Positions 1 through 7,697 of a stretch of DNA of 27,009 nt are shown here, one piece after another; within the stretch, counting starts at the first letter, position 1, and the number at the start of each line of letters is the position of its first letter. The notes beneath the pieces are model-generated. The model was given only the letters and a program-made list of their open reading frames with translations. It was not told where the DNA came from and made no database searches. Made by a program: the position numbers and the translations under genes. Source of the DNA: an uncultured Oscillospiraceae bacterium (GTDB lineage Bacteria; Bacillota; Clostridia; Oscillospirales; Oscillospiraceae); NCBI GenBank assembly GCA_959022875.1, contig CAUFAM010000002.1, positions 1 through 27,009 on the forward strand, given 5' to 3'.

Positions 1-298
1 CAATCACCTGGCCGGGACGGGGGGTGAGTGCGCCAATGATCTTGGTATCAAAGAGGTCCCGGTAGACAATGGAGTCCTCCTTCAGCACACCCCGGGCATG
101 GGCATCGTCCATGAGGGCATCCAGGAGGACGGGCAGTTCCCCGTCCTCCACCTTGGGCAGCTCCTGGGGCATGGCACAGCCGTCCAGCTCCAGCACCTCC
201 AGCAGGGCGTTCACCGCCCAAAACTGCTCTTCCGGCCGGATGAGCCCGGTGTGCAGGGCGTAGGAGACCAGCTTGGAGATGGCTTCATCCCGCTCCAT
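1..298 (-). CDS. galT: UDP-glucose--hexose-1-phosphate uridylyltransferase (GalT), N-terminal part
   Basis: Partial gene; only the first 99 codons are in the window and the reading frame stays open to base 1. The protein starts MERDEAISKLVSYALHTGLI and contains YRDLFDTKIIGALTPRPGQV near residue 90, which resembles the N-terminus of the Firmicutes (class II) GalT family rather than the E. coli type. GalT moves UMP from UDP-glucose to galactose-1-phosphate in the Leloir pathway, in the cytoplasm. The ATG at 298 follows the galE stop by two bases and has a GGAGG site inside the last galE codons, so translation is probably coupled. The assignment rests on this short similarity plus position after galK and galE; the catalytic histidine region lies outside the window. 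Confidence 0.88.
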   Translation of the reverse strand, partial: MERDEAISKLVSYALHTGLIRPEEQFWAVNALLEVLELDGCAMPQELPKVEDGELPVLLDALMDDAHARGVLKEDSIVYRDLFDTKIIGALTPRPGQVI

Positions 299-300
299 GC

Positions 301-1293
301 TCAGCCCTCCTCAAACCCGTGGGGGTGGTCCTTGTGCCAGGCCCAGGCGGAGGCCACGATGGTGCCCAGATCATTATACTGGGGCTTCCAGCCCAGTACC
401 TTCACGGCCTTCTCAGAGGAGGCGATCAGCTGGGCGGGGTCGCCCGCGCGGCGGGGGGCAATCTTGGCGGGGATGGGGTGACCGGTGACCTCCCGGGCCA
501 CGTCCACCACTTCTTTGACCGTGAAGCCCACGCCGTTGCCCAGGTTGAAGACGTTATTCTCGCCGCCCTTGATCAGGTAGTCCAGGGCCAGGATATGGGC
601 CTGGGCCAGGTCGGTCACATGGATATAGTCCCGGATGCAGGTGCCGTCCTTGGTGGGGTAGTCGTCGCCGAACATGCTCACGGCCTCCCGCTGGCCCAGA
701 GGCACCTGGAGGATGATGGGGATGAGGTGGGTCTCCGGGTTGTGGGCCTCGCCGATCTTACCGGAGGGGTGGGCACCGCAGGCGTTGAAGTACCGCAGAG
801 CCACATACCGCAGGCCGTGGGCCTTGGACACCCAGTTCATCATCTGCTCCATGGACAGCTTGGTGTTGCCGTAGCAGTTGGTGGGGACGGTGGGGTCGCT
901 CTCCAGAATGGGCACCCGCTCGGGCTCGCCGTAGGTGGCGGCGGTGGAGGAGAAGACGATCTTGTCCACTCCGTGCTCCACCATGGACTGGAGCAGCACC
1001 ATGGTGCCGTAGAGGTTGTTGTCATAGTACTTCAGAGGATCGGACATGGACTCGCCCACCTGGGAAGAGGCGGCAAAGTGGATGACGCCCTCAATGTTCT
1101 CCGCCTGGAACAGGGTGTCCAGAGCACCCTTGTCCCGGATGTCCAGCTCATAAAACTTCGCCTTGGGGTGGACGGCAGCCTTAAAGCCCGTCTGCAGGTT
1201 GTCGGCCACAACCACCTCGCGGCCCGCGTCAATGAGTTCATACACCGTATGAGAGCCGATGTAGCCGGCTCCGCCCAATACCAAAATCGCCAT
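301..1293 (-). CDS. galE: UDP-glucose 4-epimerase (GalE)
   Basis: This 330-residue cytoplasmic enzyme interconverts UDP-galactose and UDP-glucose with bound NAD. It is a short-chain dehydrogenase-type protein: the Rossmann motif GGAGYIGSH is at residues 7-15, the strand and serine/threonine region KIVFSSTAATYG at about 111-122, and the catalytic YxxxK as Y141-G-N-T-K145. The C-terminal substrate part contains RYFNACGA and NVFNLGNGVGFTV, both typical of GalE. Length matches the family (about 330-340). The start ATG is preceded by AAAGGAG about 11 bases upstream. The gene lies 39 bases after galK and 2 bases before galT, so galK-galE-galT form one operon read leftwards. Confidence 0.97.
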   Translation of the reverse strand: MAILVLGGAGYIGSHTVYELIDAGREVVVADNLQTGFKAAVHPKAKFYELDIRDKGALDTLFQAENIEGVIHFAASSQVGESMSDPLKYYDNNLYGTMVLLQSMVEHGVDKIVFSSTAATYGEPERVPILESDPTVPTNCYGNTKLSMEQMMNWVSKAHGLRYVALRYFNACGAHPSGKIGEAHNPETHLIPIILQVPLGQREAVSMFGDDYPTKDGTCIRDYIHVTDLAQAHILALDYLIKGGENNVFNLGNGVGFTVKEVVDVAREVTGHPIPAKIAPRRAGDPAQLIASSEKAVKVLGWKPQYNDLGTIVASAWAWHKDHPHGFEEG

Positions 1294-1332
1294 TTCTCAA
1301 TGTGCTCCTTTCGTATTTAAATCCTGATGAAG

Positions 1333-2619
1333 TTAAGACCAGAGTACCGTTCCGCCCACAGGCCGGATGCTCAGCACATGGCAGCTTCCGTTCCCCAAGG
1401 CCTTCTCCACCTGTGCCTGGAACTGCTCCAGGGCCTCCAGGGGGACAAAGGCCTGGATAGTGCCGGCAAAGCCGCCGCCGTGGACCCGGCAGGCTCCCTT
1501 TCCGTTCAGGGCCCGCTCCGCCACGGTAAGCGCTACGGCCATGGCCTGCTCGGCCACCGCGCCGGCGGGGGTGATGTTCTGCAGCAGCTCCCAGGAGGAC
1601 TGGCCGGACTGGCGCACCAGGGCCAGGAAGGCATCCATATCCCCCTTCTCCAGGGCGTCGGCCTCCTGCTCGGAGCGGCGGTCGTCGTCAAAGAAGTGCA
1701 GGGCCCGGAGCACCGCCCGGTCGCCCACGGCCTTGCGCAGCTGGGGCATGGCCTCCATTACCTGCTCCTCATCCACCTCCCGCAGCACCTGCTTGCCGAA
1801 ATAGGCGGCCACCGCCCCCATCTCCTGAGGCACTGCGGCGTACTCGCTGGTGAGGTCAGCATGGTCGGCGCCGGAATCGATGATACAAAGGGCATAGCCC
1901 AGACCATTGAGATCCACCGCCACACTGCGCACCACCGGCGCAGCGGGATCGGCAAAGTCAATGGCCACCGCGCCGCCCACGGAGGAGGCAGTCTGGTCCA
2001 TCAGTCCGCTGGGCTTGCCGAAGAAGATGTTCTCCGCCTTCTGGCCCATCTGGGCGATGGTCACAGCGTCCAGCTCTCCCTTGCAGAAGAGGTCGTTTTC
2101 AACAACCCCCAGCAGCACCTCGCAGGCAGCCGAGGAGGACAGGCCGGAGCCGGGCAGCACCTGGGAGGTAGCGTACACATCAAAGCCCGTCACTTCATAG
2201 CCCTTTGCAGCCGCCTGGGCGGCCATGCCCCGCACCAGGGAGGCAGTGGACTCCTTCTCCTCCTCCTTGGGCTCCAGGGTGTCCAGCTCTACCTCCACCA
2301 TGGGCCAGCCCTCCGACTGGAAGCGAATGGTGTTGGTGCCGTTCAAAGCCGCACAGGCCAGAAAATCCAGATTCACCGCACCAGCCAGAACCCGGCCGTG
2401 CTGGTGGTCGGTATGGTTGCCGCAGATCTCCGTGCGGCCCGGTGCGGAGCACAGAGACACCAGAGTGTCCTCTCCGGCTCCAAAGGTGCGCTGAAAATGC
2501 TCCAGCAGCTCTTCTACCCGCTGCCGTCCCGCCGCCAGATCCTGGCACAGCAGACTCTTGAGCCCCTTGTCCAGTTCACCGGCCTGCAGCGCACGGCGCA
2601 CATCTGCCAGTTTTTGCAT
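1333..2619 (-). CDS. galK: Galactokinase (GalK)
   Basis: This 428-residue protein of the GHMP kinase superfamily phosphorylates galactose at C1 with ATP, the first committed Leloir step. The galactokinase signature is seen in variant form as PGRTEICGNHTDHQ at residues 60-73 (the E. coli type reads GRxNLIGEHTDYN). The ATP-binding glycine/serine motif LPGSGLSSSAACE lies at about 175-187, and the C-terminal GHMP motif as GKGACRVHGGGFAGT. The chain is some 40 residues longer than E. coli GalK (382) mainly through an N-terminal helix-rich segment. The ATG at 2619 follows a GAGGGG site. It is the first gene of the galKET operon, with its own promoter at 2682-2710. Confidence 0.95.
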   Translation of the reverse strand: MQKLADVRRALQAGELDKGLKSLLCQDLAAGRQRVEELLEHFQRTFGAGEDTLVSLCSAPGRTEICGNHTDHQHGRVLAGAVNLDFLACAALNGTNTIRFQSEGWPMVEVELDTLEPKEEEKESTASLVRGMAAQAAAKGYEVTGFDVYATSQVLPGSGLSSSAACEVLLGVVENDLFCKGELDAVTIAQMGQKAENIFFGKPSGLMDQTASSVGGAVAIDFADPAAPVVRSVAVDLNGLGYALCIIDSGADHADLTSEYAAVPQEMGAVAAYFGKQVLREVDEEQVMEAMPQLRKAVGDRAVLRALHFFDDDRRSEQEADALEKGDMDAFLALVRQSGQSSWELLQNITPAGAVAEQAMAVALTVAERALNGKGACRVHGGGFAGTIQAFVPLEALEQFQAQVEKALGNGSCHVLSIRPVGGTVLWS

Positions 2620-2681
2620 AGTTTTCCCCTCTCTTTTCCCACCGGGCGTATTCTCCGCCCCAGGCGGGCCCGGTTTTTTTC

Positions 2682-2710
2682 ATCATATCACATTCTGCCC
2701 CCGTTTCCAA
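2682..2710 (-). promoter_or_regulatory. Promoter of galK-galE-galT
   Basis: On the minus strand, TTGGAA (2710-2705) and TATGAT (2687-2682) are separated by exactly 17 bases, and transcription would start about 60 bases before the galK ATG. Hexamers and spacing fit sigma-A. No clear operator was recognised here. Confidence 0.7.
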
Positions 2711-2772
2711 TCCCCATCCGTATTTACCCGGGGAGCCGGAACGCGGCAGCGCTGTACCATTCCGGCAGACAG

Positions 2773-2821
2773 CAAACAAAACCGCCGCAAAGCAGTGCAC
2801 TCCATATCTGCTTTGCGGCGG
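2773..2821 (-). terminator. Rho-independent terminator after mglC
   Basis: A perfect 14-bp inverted repeat (2782-2795 with 2808-2821, arm CCGCCGCAAAGCAG) with a 12-base loop, followed on the minus strand by TTTTGTTTG. It lies 21 bases after the mglC stop and separates the mgl transcript from the gal promoter. Confidence 0.93.
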
Positions 2822-2842
2822 CTTCCTGCCGAGGTATTTGAA

Positions 2843-4501
2843 TTACTTCTTCTGGACGTACTTCAGGCAGTCCAGCATAACGGCAACCAGAATGATGATG
2901 CCGGAGAAGACGAACTGCAGGTTGGTGTCAATGCCCAGAATGGTCAGGGAGTAAGTAAGGGCGGTGAAGATAAACACACCCACCACAACACCGGAGATCT
3001 TGCCGATACCGCCGGTGAAGGAGATACCGCCCACCACGCAGGCGGCAATGGCGTCCATTTCCCAGCCCTGGCCGTAAGCGGCAGAACCGGAACCGAACAT
3101 ACGGATACACTCCAGCCAGGAGCCAAAGCCGTACAGGATACCGGCCATGACAAAGGCGCCCACGGTGACCTTGAACACGGAGATACCGGAAACGGCCGCC
3201 GCCTCAGGGTTGCCGCCCACGGCATAGAGGTTCTTACCGAAGGTGGTCTTGTTCCAGATGAACCACACGATGACCACCGCGGCGATGGCCCACAGGATGA
3301 TGGTGGGGAAGCCGTTGATTCTGGGCATGATCATGCCGGAAATGGAGGAATCAATGGCGCCGAAGGACACACCCTTGGTGGAATAGGTAACCAGACCGAA
3401 GATGACCAGCATATTGGCCATGGTGGAGATAAAGGGGTGCATCTTGAACTTGGCGGTAAAGAAGCCGGCAAGGGTGGTAAACACGGTGCACAGCACAATA
3501 CACACCACCAGGGCGAAGACGATGCGCACCACCACGGGCAGGCCGGAGAAGTCAAAGACATGGCCGAACACAGAGCCGGTGTTGGGGCCCTGGTGCATAA
3601 TAATGGTGGCGGCGGTCATGCCCATACCCACCATACGGCCGATGGACAGGTCGGTACCAGCCAGCAGGATGAGGCCCGCCACGCCCAAGGCCAGGAACAT
3701 TCTGGGGGAAGCCTGCTGCAGAATGTTCAGGACGTTGTTCACCGTCAGCAGCTGTACATTGGGCCCCTTGATGATGGGGGTCAGGATACACAGGGCGATG
3801 AAGATGACGATGATGGCCAGATACAGGCCGTTGCGCAGGAAGAAGTCCCGCTGATTAAAGGTGTACTTGTAGTTCTCCCACCGCTGGGCCATGGTCTCAC
3901 CGAAGGTAAACTTGGACATGCGCAGCATGTCGATGAGGTGATACTTGTACTCAAAGGCCGCATGACGGCGGTCCTTTACCTCCTGCAGGTCCTTGGCCAG
4001 GGCCATCTTGGCGTCAAAGAGACGGTTTTTGTGGACGTACTTCTCGTCCTTAATCTCCTGGGGATCGGTGAGCTTGGCCAGGGTGGCCTGGTGCTCCTTA
4101 TTGAGCTCCTCCAGGGCGGCCTGATACTTCTTCTGGGCCTGAACATTCTCCTCTTTGCAGCTTTCCGCCACCGGCTGGTAGTAGGCGCCGTACTGGGCCT
4201 TCAGATAGCTTTCCGCGTCGGCGATGAGCTTGGCGATCTGGCCCTTGTTCTGCTCCTCCACCGCCTTGGCCTGCTCCAGCTCCTTGTTGTACTGGGCAGC
4301 CTTCTCGGCCTTCTCCTGCTGGGTATAGATGCGGTCACGCTTCAGGTTATCCAGGTTGTTCTGAAGCTCGATCACCTTGTCGGTGCCCTCCGCGCGCAGG
4401 GCGTTGACTTGCTCCTGGATCTTGCCGACGTACTCGTCAATGGGCTGGCGGAGCTTCTCCTCCTGCTCAGCCGTCAGAATTTTTGTGTTTTCTGTTGCCA
4501 T
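2843..4501 (-). CDS. mglC: Galactose/methylgalactoside ABC transporter permease MglC with long N-terminal extension
   Basis: Membrane subunit of the galactose importer, 552 residues when started at the ATG at 4501, which has a GGGAG site nine bases upstream; an in-frame TTG at 4507 is too close to that site. Residues about 224-552 form the usual BPD_transp_2 permease with several hydrophobic helices (first one LYLAIIVIFIALCIL), the conserved GTDLSIGRMVGMG segment, the cytoplasmic-loop region NKTTFGKNLYAVGGNPEAA and GGISFTGGIGKISG near the end. E. coli MglC is only about 336 residues. The extra 220 N-terminal residues are charged, rich in E, K, Q and A, with no signal peptide, and look helical and coiled-coil-like (about 15-185). 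Their role is unknown; a contact with the ATPase or a cytoplasmic partner is possible. Confidence 0.93.
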   Translation of the reverse strand: MATENTKILTAEQEEKLRQPIDEYVGKIQEQVNALRAEGTDKVIELQNNLDNLKRDRIYTQQEKAEKAAQYNKELEQAKAVEEQNKGQIAKLIADAESYLKAQYGAYYQPVAESCKEENVQAQKKYQAALEELNKEHQATLAKLTDPQEIKDEKYVHKNRLFDAKMALAKDLQEVKDRRHAAFEYKYHLIDMLRMSKFTFGETMAQRWENYKYTFNQRDFFLRNGLYLAIIVIFIALCILTPIIKGPNVQLLTVNNVLNILQQASPRMFLALGVAGLILLAGTDLSIGRMVGMGMTAATIIMHQGPNTGSVFGHVFDFSGLPVVVRIVFALVVCIVLCTVFTTLAGFFTAKFKMHPFISTMANMLVIFGLVTYSTKGVSFGAIDSSISGMIMPRINGFPTIILWAIAAVVIVWFIWNKTTFGKNLYAVGGNPEAAAVSGISVFKVTVGAFVMAGILYGFGSWLECIRMFGSGSAAYGQGWEMDAIAACVVGGISFTGGIGKISGVVVGVFIFTALTYSLTILGIDTNLQFVFSGIIILVAVMLDCLKYVQKK

Positions 4502-4516
4502 ATGCAATATCTCCCG

Positions 4517-6022
4517 TTATAGGTATTTTGCACTCAGTCGCAAAAGTTCTTCCTGATTGGTCTCCTTGGTGTTCACAATGCCCGACAGGTGCCCGTTGGA
4601 CATGACGCCAATGCGGTTGGTAATGCCCAAAATCTCAGGCATCTCGGAGGAGACTACGATGACGGTCTTCCCCTGCTTTGCCATGTTGATGATCAGCTCG
4701 TAGATCTCATATTTGGCGCCCACGTCGATGCCTCGGGTGGGTTCGTCCATCATGAAGACCTGGGGCTCCCGCTCCAGCCACTTGCCGAAGATGACCTTCT
4801 GCTGGTTGCCGCCGGAGAGGCTGGTGATCATATCGTCCGGGCCCATGCACTTGGTATGCATGATCTTGATTTCCTTGTTGGTGGCCTTCACCATCTTGGG
4901 GTTGGACAGCGCCAGGCCCGACTTGTACTGGTTCAGGTTGGCGATGGTGGTGTTGAAGGTCAGATCGCACTTGAGGAACAGGCCGTTGGCCTTGCGCTCC
5001 TCGGTGATCATGGCAAAGCCATGCTCAATGGCTTCCTTGGCGCTGGAGAAATTCATCAGCCGGTTTTTGAAATACACACGTCCGGCCGCTCTCGTACGAA
5101 CGCCGAAAATGGTCTCCAGCAATTCGGTACGCCCTGCACCCACCAGGCCGTAAAGGCCGAAGATCTCGCCCTCCTTCACGTCAAAGGTGACGTCCTGAAG
5201 GTAAGGGGCGTACTTGGTGGACAGGTGCTGTACGGACAAAATGGTGTCGCCGGGGGTGTTGTCCACAGGAGGGAACCGGCTCTCCAGGGAACGACCCACC
5301 ATGGCGGTGATCAGCTCGTTCATGTTGGTGTCCTTGGCGCTCTTGGTCATGACCAGGTTGCCGTCGCGCAGAACGGAAATCTCATCACAGATCTCAAAAA
5401 TCTCGTCCATTTTGTGGGAGATATAGATCAGAGAGATTCCCTGCGCCTTCAGCATGCGCATCATCTCAAAGAGCTTATCTACCTCCTGCACAGTCAGGGA
5501 AGAGGTAGGCTCATCCAGGACAATTACTTGAGAATTGTAGGAAATTGCCTTGGCAATTTCACACATCTGTCTCTGGGAGACAGACATATTCCGCATAGGC
5601 TGGGTCAGGTTGACCGTCATACCGAGCTTGCGGAACAGCTCGGAGGCCTTCTTTTTCATGGCGCCCTCGTCAACCATCCCGCCGGTGGTGGGATAGCGGC
5701 CCAGGAACAGGTTGTCGATGACATTCCGCTCCAGGCACTGGTTCAGCTCCTGGTGAACCATGGCGATTCCGTTTTCCAGGGCGTCCTTGGGACCGGAAAA
5801 GCTGATTTCCTTCCCGTTTAAGAAAATTTTCCCCTCATCCTTCTGGTAGGTGCCGAACAGGCACTTCATCATGGTGGACTTACCGGCGCCGTTTTCGCCC
5901 ATCAGTCCCATGACGGTTCCCCGCTTTACATCCAGGTTGATATGGTCAAGCACCCGGTTTCGGCCGAAAGACTTGCTCATACCGCGGATTGACAGGACAA
6001 TATCGTCTTTCGCATCTGCCAT
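4517..6022 (-). CDS. mglA: Galactose/methylgalactoside ABC transporter ATP-binding protein MglA
   Basis: This 501-residue protein carries two fused ABC ATPase domains, the arrangement typical of sugar importers of the RbsA/MglA/XylG type, and powers import through MglC from the cytoplasmic face. Domain 1 has Walker A GENGAGKST (about 41-49), signature SVSQRQ, and Walker B VIVLDEPTSSL. Domain 2 has the degenerate P-loop GLVGAGRTELLE, signature LSGGNQQK and Walker B MMDEPTRGID. The degenerate second P-loop is normal for this family. Length is close to E. coli MglA (506). The gene ends 15 bases before the mglC ATG and sits 199 bases after mglB; that gap contains a long hairpin which may lower its expression relative to mglB. 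Confidence 0.96.
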   Translation of the reverse strand: MADAKDDIVLSIRGMSKSFGRNRVLDHINLDVKRGTVMGLMGENGAGKSTMMKCLFGTYQKDEGKIFLNGKEISFSGPKDALENGIAMVHQELNQCLERNVIDNLFLGRYPTTGGMVDEGAMKKKASELFRKLGMTVNLTQPMRNMSVSQRQMCEIAKAISYNSQVIVLDEPTSSLTVQEVDKLFEMMRMLKAQGISLIYISHKMDEIFEICDEISVLRDGNLVMTKSAKDTNMNELITAMVGRSLESRFPPVDNTPGDTILSVQHLSTKYAPYLQDVTFDVKEGEIFGLYGLVGAGRTELLETIFGVRTRAAGRVYFKNRLMNFSSAKEAIEHGFAMITEERKANGLFLKCDLTFNTTIANLNQYKSGLALSNPKMVKATNKEIKIMHTKCMGPDDMITSLSGGNQQKVIFGKWLEREPQVFMMDEPTRGIDVGAKYEIYELIINMAKQGKTVIVVSSEMPEILGITNRIGVMSNGHLSGIVNTKETNQEELLRLSAKYL

Positions 6023-6096
6023 TCTCGTTACTCCCGTTTATCCATATTAGCAGTTTCAGCGAAAAATCTGATTCTGCCGGATTCTTCTTCAAAATT

Positions 6097-6170
6097 GCTG
6101 TTAGGGAGAATTCCTTCCGCCGAACGGAGAAACAATTTTCCCGAACGGAGAATTCCTTCTCCCTAACAGC
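6097..6170 (-). repeat. Long hairpin with nested direct repeats between mglB and mglA
   Basis: A perfect 14-bp inverted repeat (6097-6110, GCTGTTAGGGAGAA, with 6157-6170) encloses 46 bases. Inside and overlapping it are two direct repeats: GGAGAATTCCTTC at 6105-6117 and 6147-6159, and CCGAACGGAGAA at 6120-6131 and 6141-6152. On the minus strand the stem is followed only by AATTTTG, so it would be a weak terminator or an mRNA-protecting hairpin. Such elements after a binding-protein gene are known to keep its product in excess over the membrane subunits. Confidence 0.7.
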
Positions 6171-6221
6171 AAGGCTTATTGGTTCTTCAACAGGGGATCC
6201 TGCCGTGTGAAAACGGCTGGA

Positions 6222-7517
6222 TTACTGGGCCAGAATGCCGGTGTAAGCGGCGGCGTTGTCGGTCTTCACCATGTTGATGGCGAAGGCGTCATAAGCGCTG
6301 GGGTTGCCCAGACGGTTGGTGATGTTGGACTCGGTCTGGCCGTCGCCGGCGATGTACTCAACATTCAGGTTCAGGAAGTCATCATACTTCTCCAGCAGGG
6401 GCTGATAGGTGGAGCCCAGGAAGTTATCAGCGGAGTTGTAGATGTTCAGCCAAACGTTCTTGGTGGGGTGAGCGGTGGCGTCCAGCTGGTTGGAAACAGG
6501 AGCATAGGGGACGGTGGAGTCCAGGAAGTCCTGATAGTTCTCAGCGGTGACAGCCACGTTCAGAGCATAGTAGGAACGGGTGGCCTCGTCATAGTAGAAC
6601 ACGTCCTCGCCCAGCACGTTGCCGGCGTCGTCGGCGGTGCCGATACCGGTGTCCACGTCCACGCCGTCCAGAGCGTTGCGCAGCACACGCAGGGTCAGGT
6701 AGGCCTGCACGTCAGCGTGCTGGCTGATGGTGCCGCCGTAACCTTCGGCGATAGCGGCCACGGCGTCGGAGTTGGCGTCATAACCAAAGGTGGGAACCTC
6801 GTTAGCCTTGGACCAGGCGTTGAACATAGCCATGCCCATGCCGTCGTTGTTGGAGGCAACGATGTCGATCTGATCGCCGAAGGAGGCGGACCAGGTGTTG
6901 ATGGCGTTGCCGGCGGTGGCGGCGTCCCAAGTGGCACCGGCGGAGTTCTTCATCTCCTGGGAGGCCAGCTCACGGACGATGTAGGTGGTGCCGTTGACGG
7001 TGATCTCGCCGTCCTTCACGAAGGTGGAGGTGCCGTCCACGTTGGTGCCCACGGGGGTGCTGTCGATGGCGCCGTTGGCCTCAACAGCAGTGCCCAGAGC
7101 GGAGCGGACGCCGCGGGTACGGGCGATGGAGTCGTTGTGGCCGATGTCGCCGATGGCCAGAACGTAGCCGATGATGCCGTCGCCGTTGCGGTCCAGGCCC
7201 TCGATGTTGGCCTCGATGTAGTTCTTGATCATGGTGCCCTGGAGCTCAGCGCCCTGGTTGGCGTCGAAGCCCACATAGTAGGTGTCCTCGTTGAAGCTGA
7301 GGGCGGTCATGTCCAGCTCGCCGGTGGAGCTGTTGGAGGGCTGGCGGTTGAACCAGACCAGGGGCTTGTCCTTGTTGGCCACGGTGGTGGTCTCAGCGGC
7401 GCTGCTGCTGCCGGCGCTGCCAGCGGAAGAGGACTGGGAAGTGGAAGTTCCGCCGGAGCAGGCGACCAGGCTCAGGGACATTGCAGCGGCCAGGGTCAGT
7501 GCAAGAGCTTTTTTCAT
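6222..7517 (-). CDS. mglB: Galactose/glucose-binding lipoprotein MglB, apparently circularly permuted
   Basis: Secreted substrate-binding subunit of the Mgl importer, 431 residues from the ATG at 7517 (AAGGAG seven bases upstream; an in-frame ATG at 7535 lies before this site and is unlikely). It has a lipoprotein signal with lipobox LVAC (Cys20) and a Ser/Ala/Thr-rich linker to about 50. The rest aligns with E. coli MglB in a shifted order. PLVWFNRQP (52-60) matches the canonical strand near mature residue 85. Then follow a DxNGDG calcium-type loop (109-114), GHNDSIAR (126-133), W197, NND (223-225) and GYDAN (245-249), all canonical ligand or metal sites. The canonical N-terminal segment, with its ligand-contact D-N-F, appears last, at about 351-431 (D364-N365-F366). 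Function is confident; the permutation is my own by-eye alignment. Confidence 0.93.
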   Translation of the reverse strand: MKKALALTLAAAMSLSLVACSGGTSTSQSSSAGSAGSSSAAETTTVANKDKPLVWFNRQPSNSSTGELDMTALSFNEDTYYVGFDANQGAELQGTMIKNYIEANIEGLDRNGDGIIGYVLAIGDIGHNDSIARTRGVRSALGTAVEANGAIDSTPVGTNVDGTSTFVKDGEITVNGTTYIVRELASQEMKNSAGATWDAATAGNAINTWSASFGDQIDIVASNNDGMGMAMFNAWSKANEVPTFGYDANSDAVAAIAEGYGGTISQHADVQAYLTLRVLRNALDGVDVDTGIGTADDAGNVLGEDVFYYDEATRSYYALNVAVTAENYQDFLDSTVPYAPVSNQLDATAHPTKNVWLNIYNSADNFLGSTYQPLLEKYDDFLNLNVEYIAGDGQTESNITNRLGNPSAYDAFAINMVKTDNAAAYTGILAQ

Positions 7518-7534
7518 AGCAATTCTCCTTTTCA

Positions 7535-7611
7535 TAAAACCGTTTTAAATGGAACGCTCATATCCCATTTAACACTAATTTAATGTTAGAAGAACCGGCG
7601 GGGAAAAGCAA
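7535..7611 (-). promoter_or_regulatory. mglB promoter with two palindromic operator candidates
   Basis: Minus-strand TTGCTT (7611-7606), 17 bases, TAACAT (7588-7583). A 19-bp near-perfect palindrome of the form TAACAyTAAwTTArTGTTA (7570-7588) begins at the -10 and covers the likely start site. A second palindrome, TAAAACCGTTTTA (7535-7547), lies between it and the ribosome site and resembles a LacI/GalR-type operator. Both hexamers are only 4/6 matches, consistent with an activated promoter; the YesN-like regulator upstream is the obvious candidate activator. Confidence 0.5.
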
Positions 7612-7680
7612 GGGAAAAAATTACCGAAAGAGGGGCAAAATTTTATCCAGACGCAACGCTCTGCCAAAATTTCGCCCCTC
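7612..7680 (-). terminator. Stem-loop after the sensor lipoprotein gene, upstream of the mglB promoter
   Basis: A 15-bp inverted repeat with one mismatch (7630-7644 and 7666-7680, core GAGGGGC/GCCCCTC plus AAATTTT). On the minus strand it is followed by TTTCGGTAATTTTTT. It starts 17 bases after the stop of the 7698-8675 gene. The A/T-rich halves AAAATTT recur 29 bases apart and could also be bound by a regulator of mglB. Confidence 0.65.
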
Positions 7681-7697
7681 GTTTTTGTGCAACTTAT

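Noticed and set aside
319..1320. Long plus-strand open frame opposite galE (333 codons)
   Set aside because: It is the mirror of a well-supported gene. Its product is rich in G, H, V and L from high-GC third positions and has no motif or ribosome site.
2782..2821. Inverted repeat considered as a mobile-element end
   Set aside because: Position just after a stop codon and the T-rich tail fit a terminator; no transposase or target duplication nearby.
1327..4522. Plus-strand open frames of 504 and 654 codons opposite galK and mglC
   Set aside because: Both lie opposite genes with clear catalytic or membrane motifs and run through a terminator and promoter; low-complexity H/G/D-rich translation is typical of antisense shadow.
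6207..7583. 458-codon Gly/Val-rich frame opposite mglB, PE_PGRS-like in look
   Set aside because: The Gly/Val composition is the reverse complement of Ala/Asn/Asp/Thr codons of mglB; no signal or start site.
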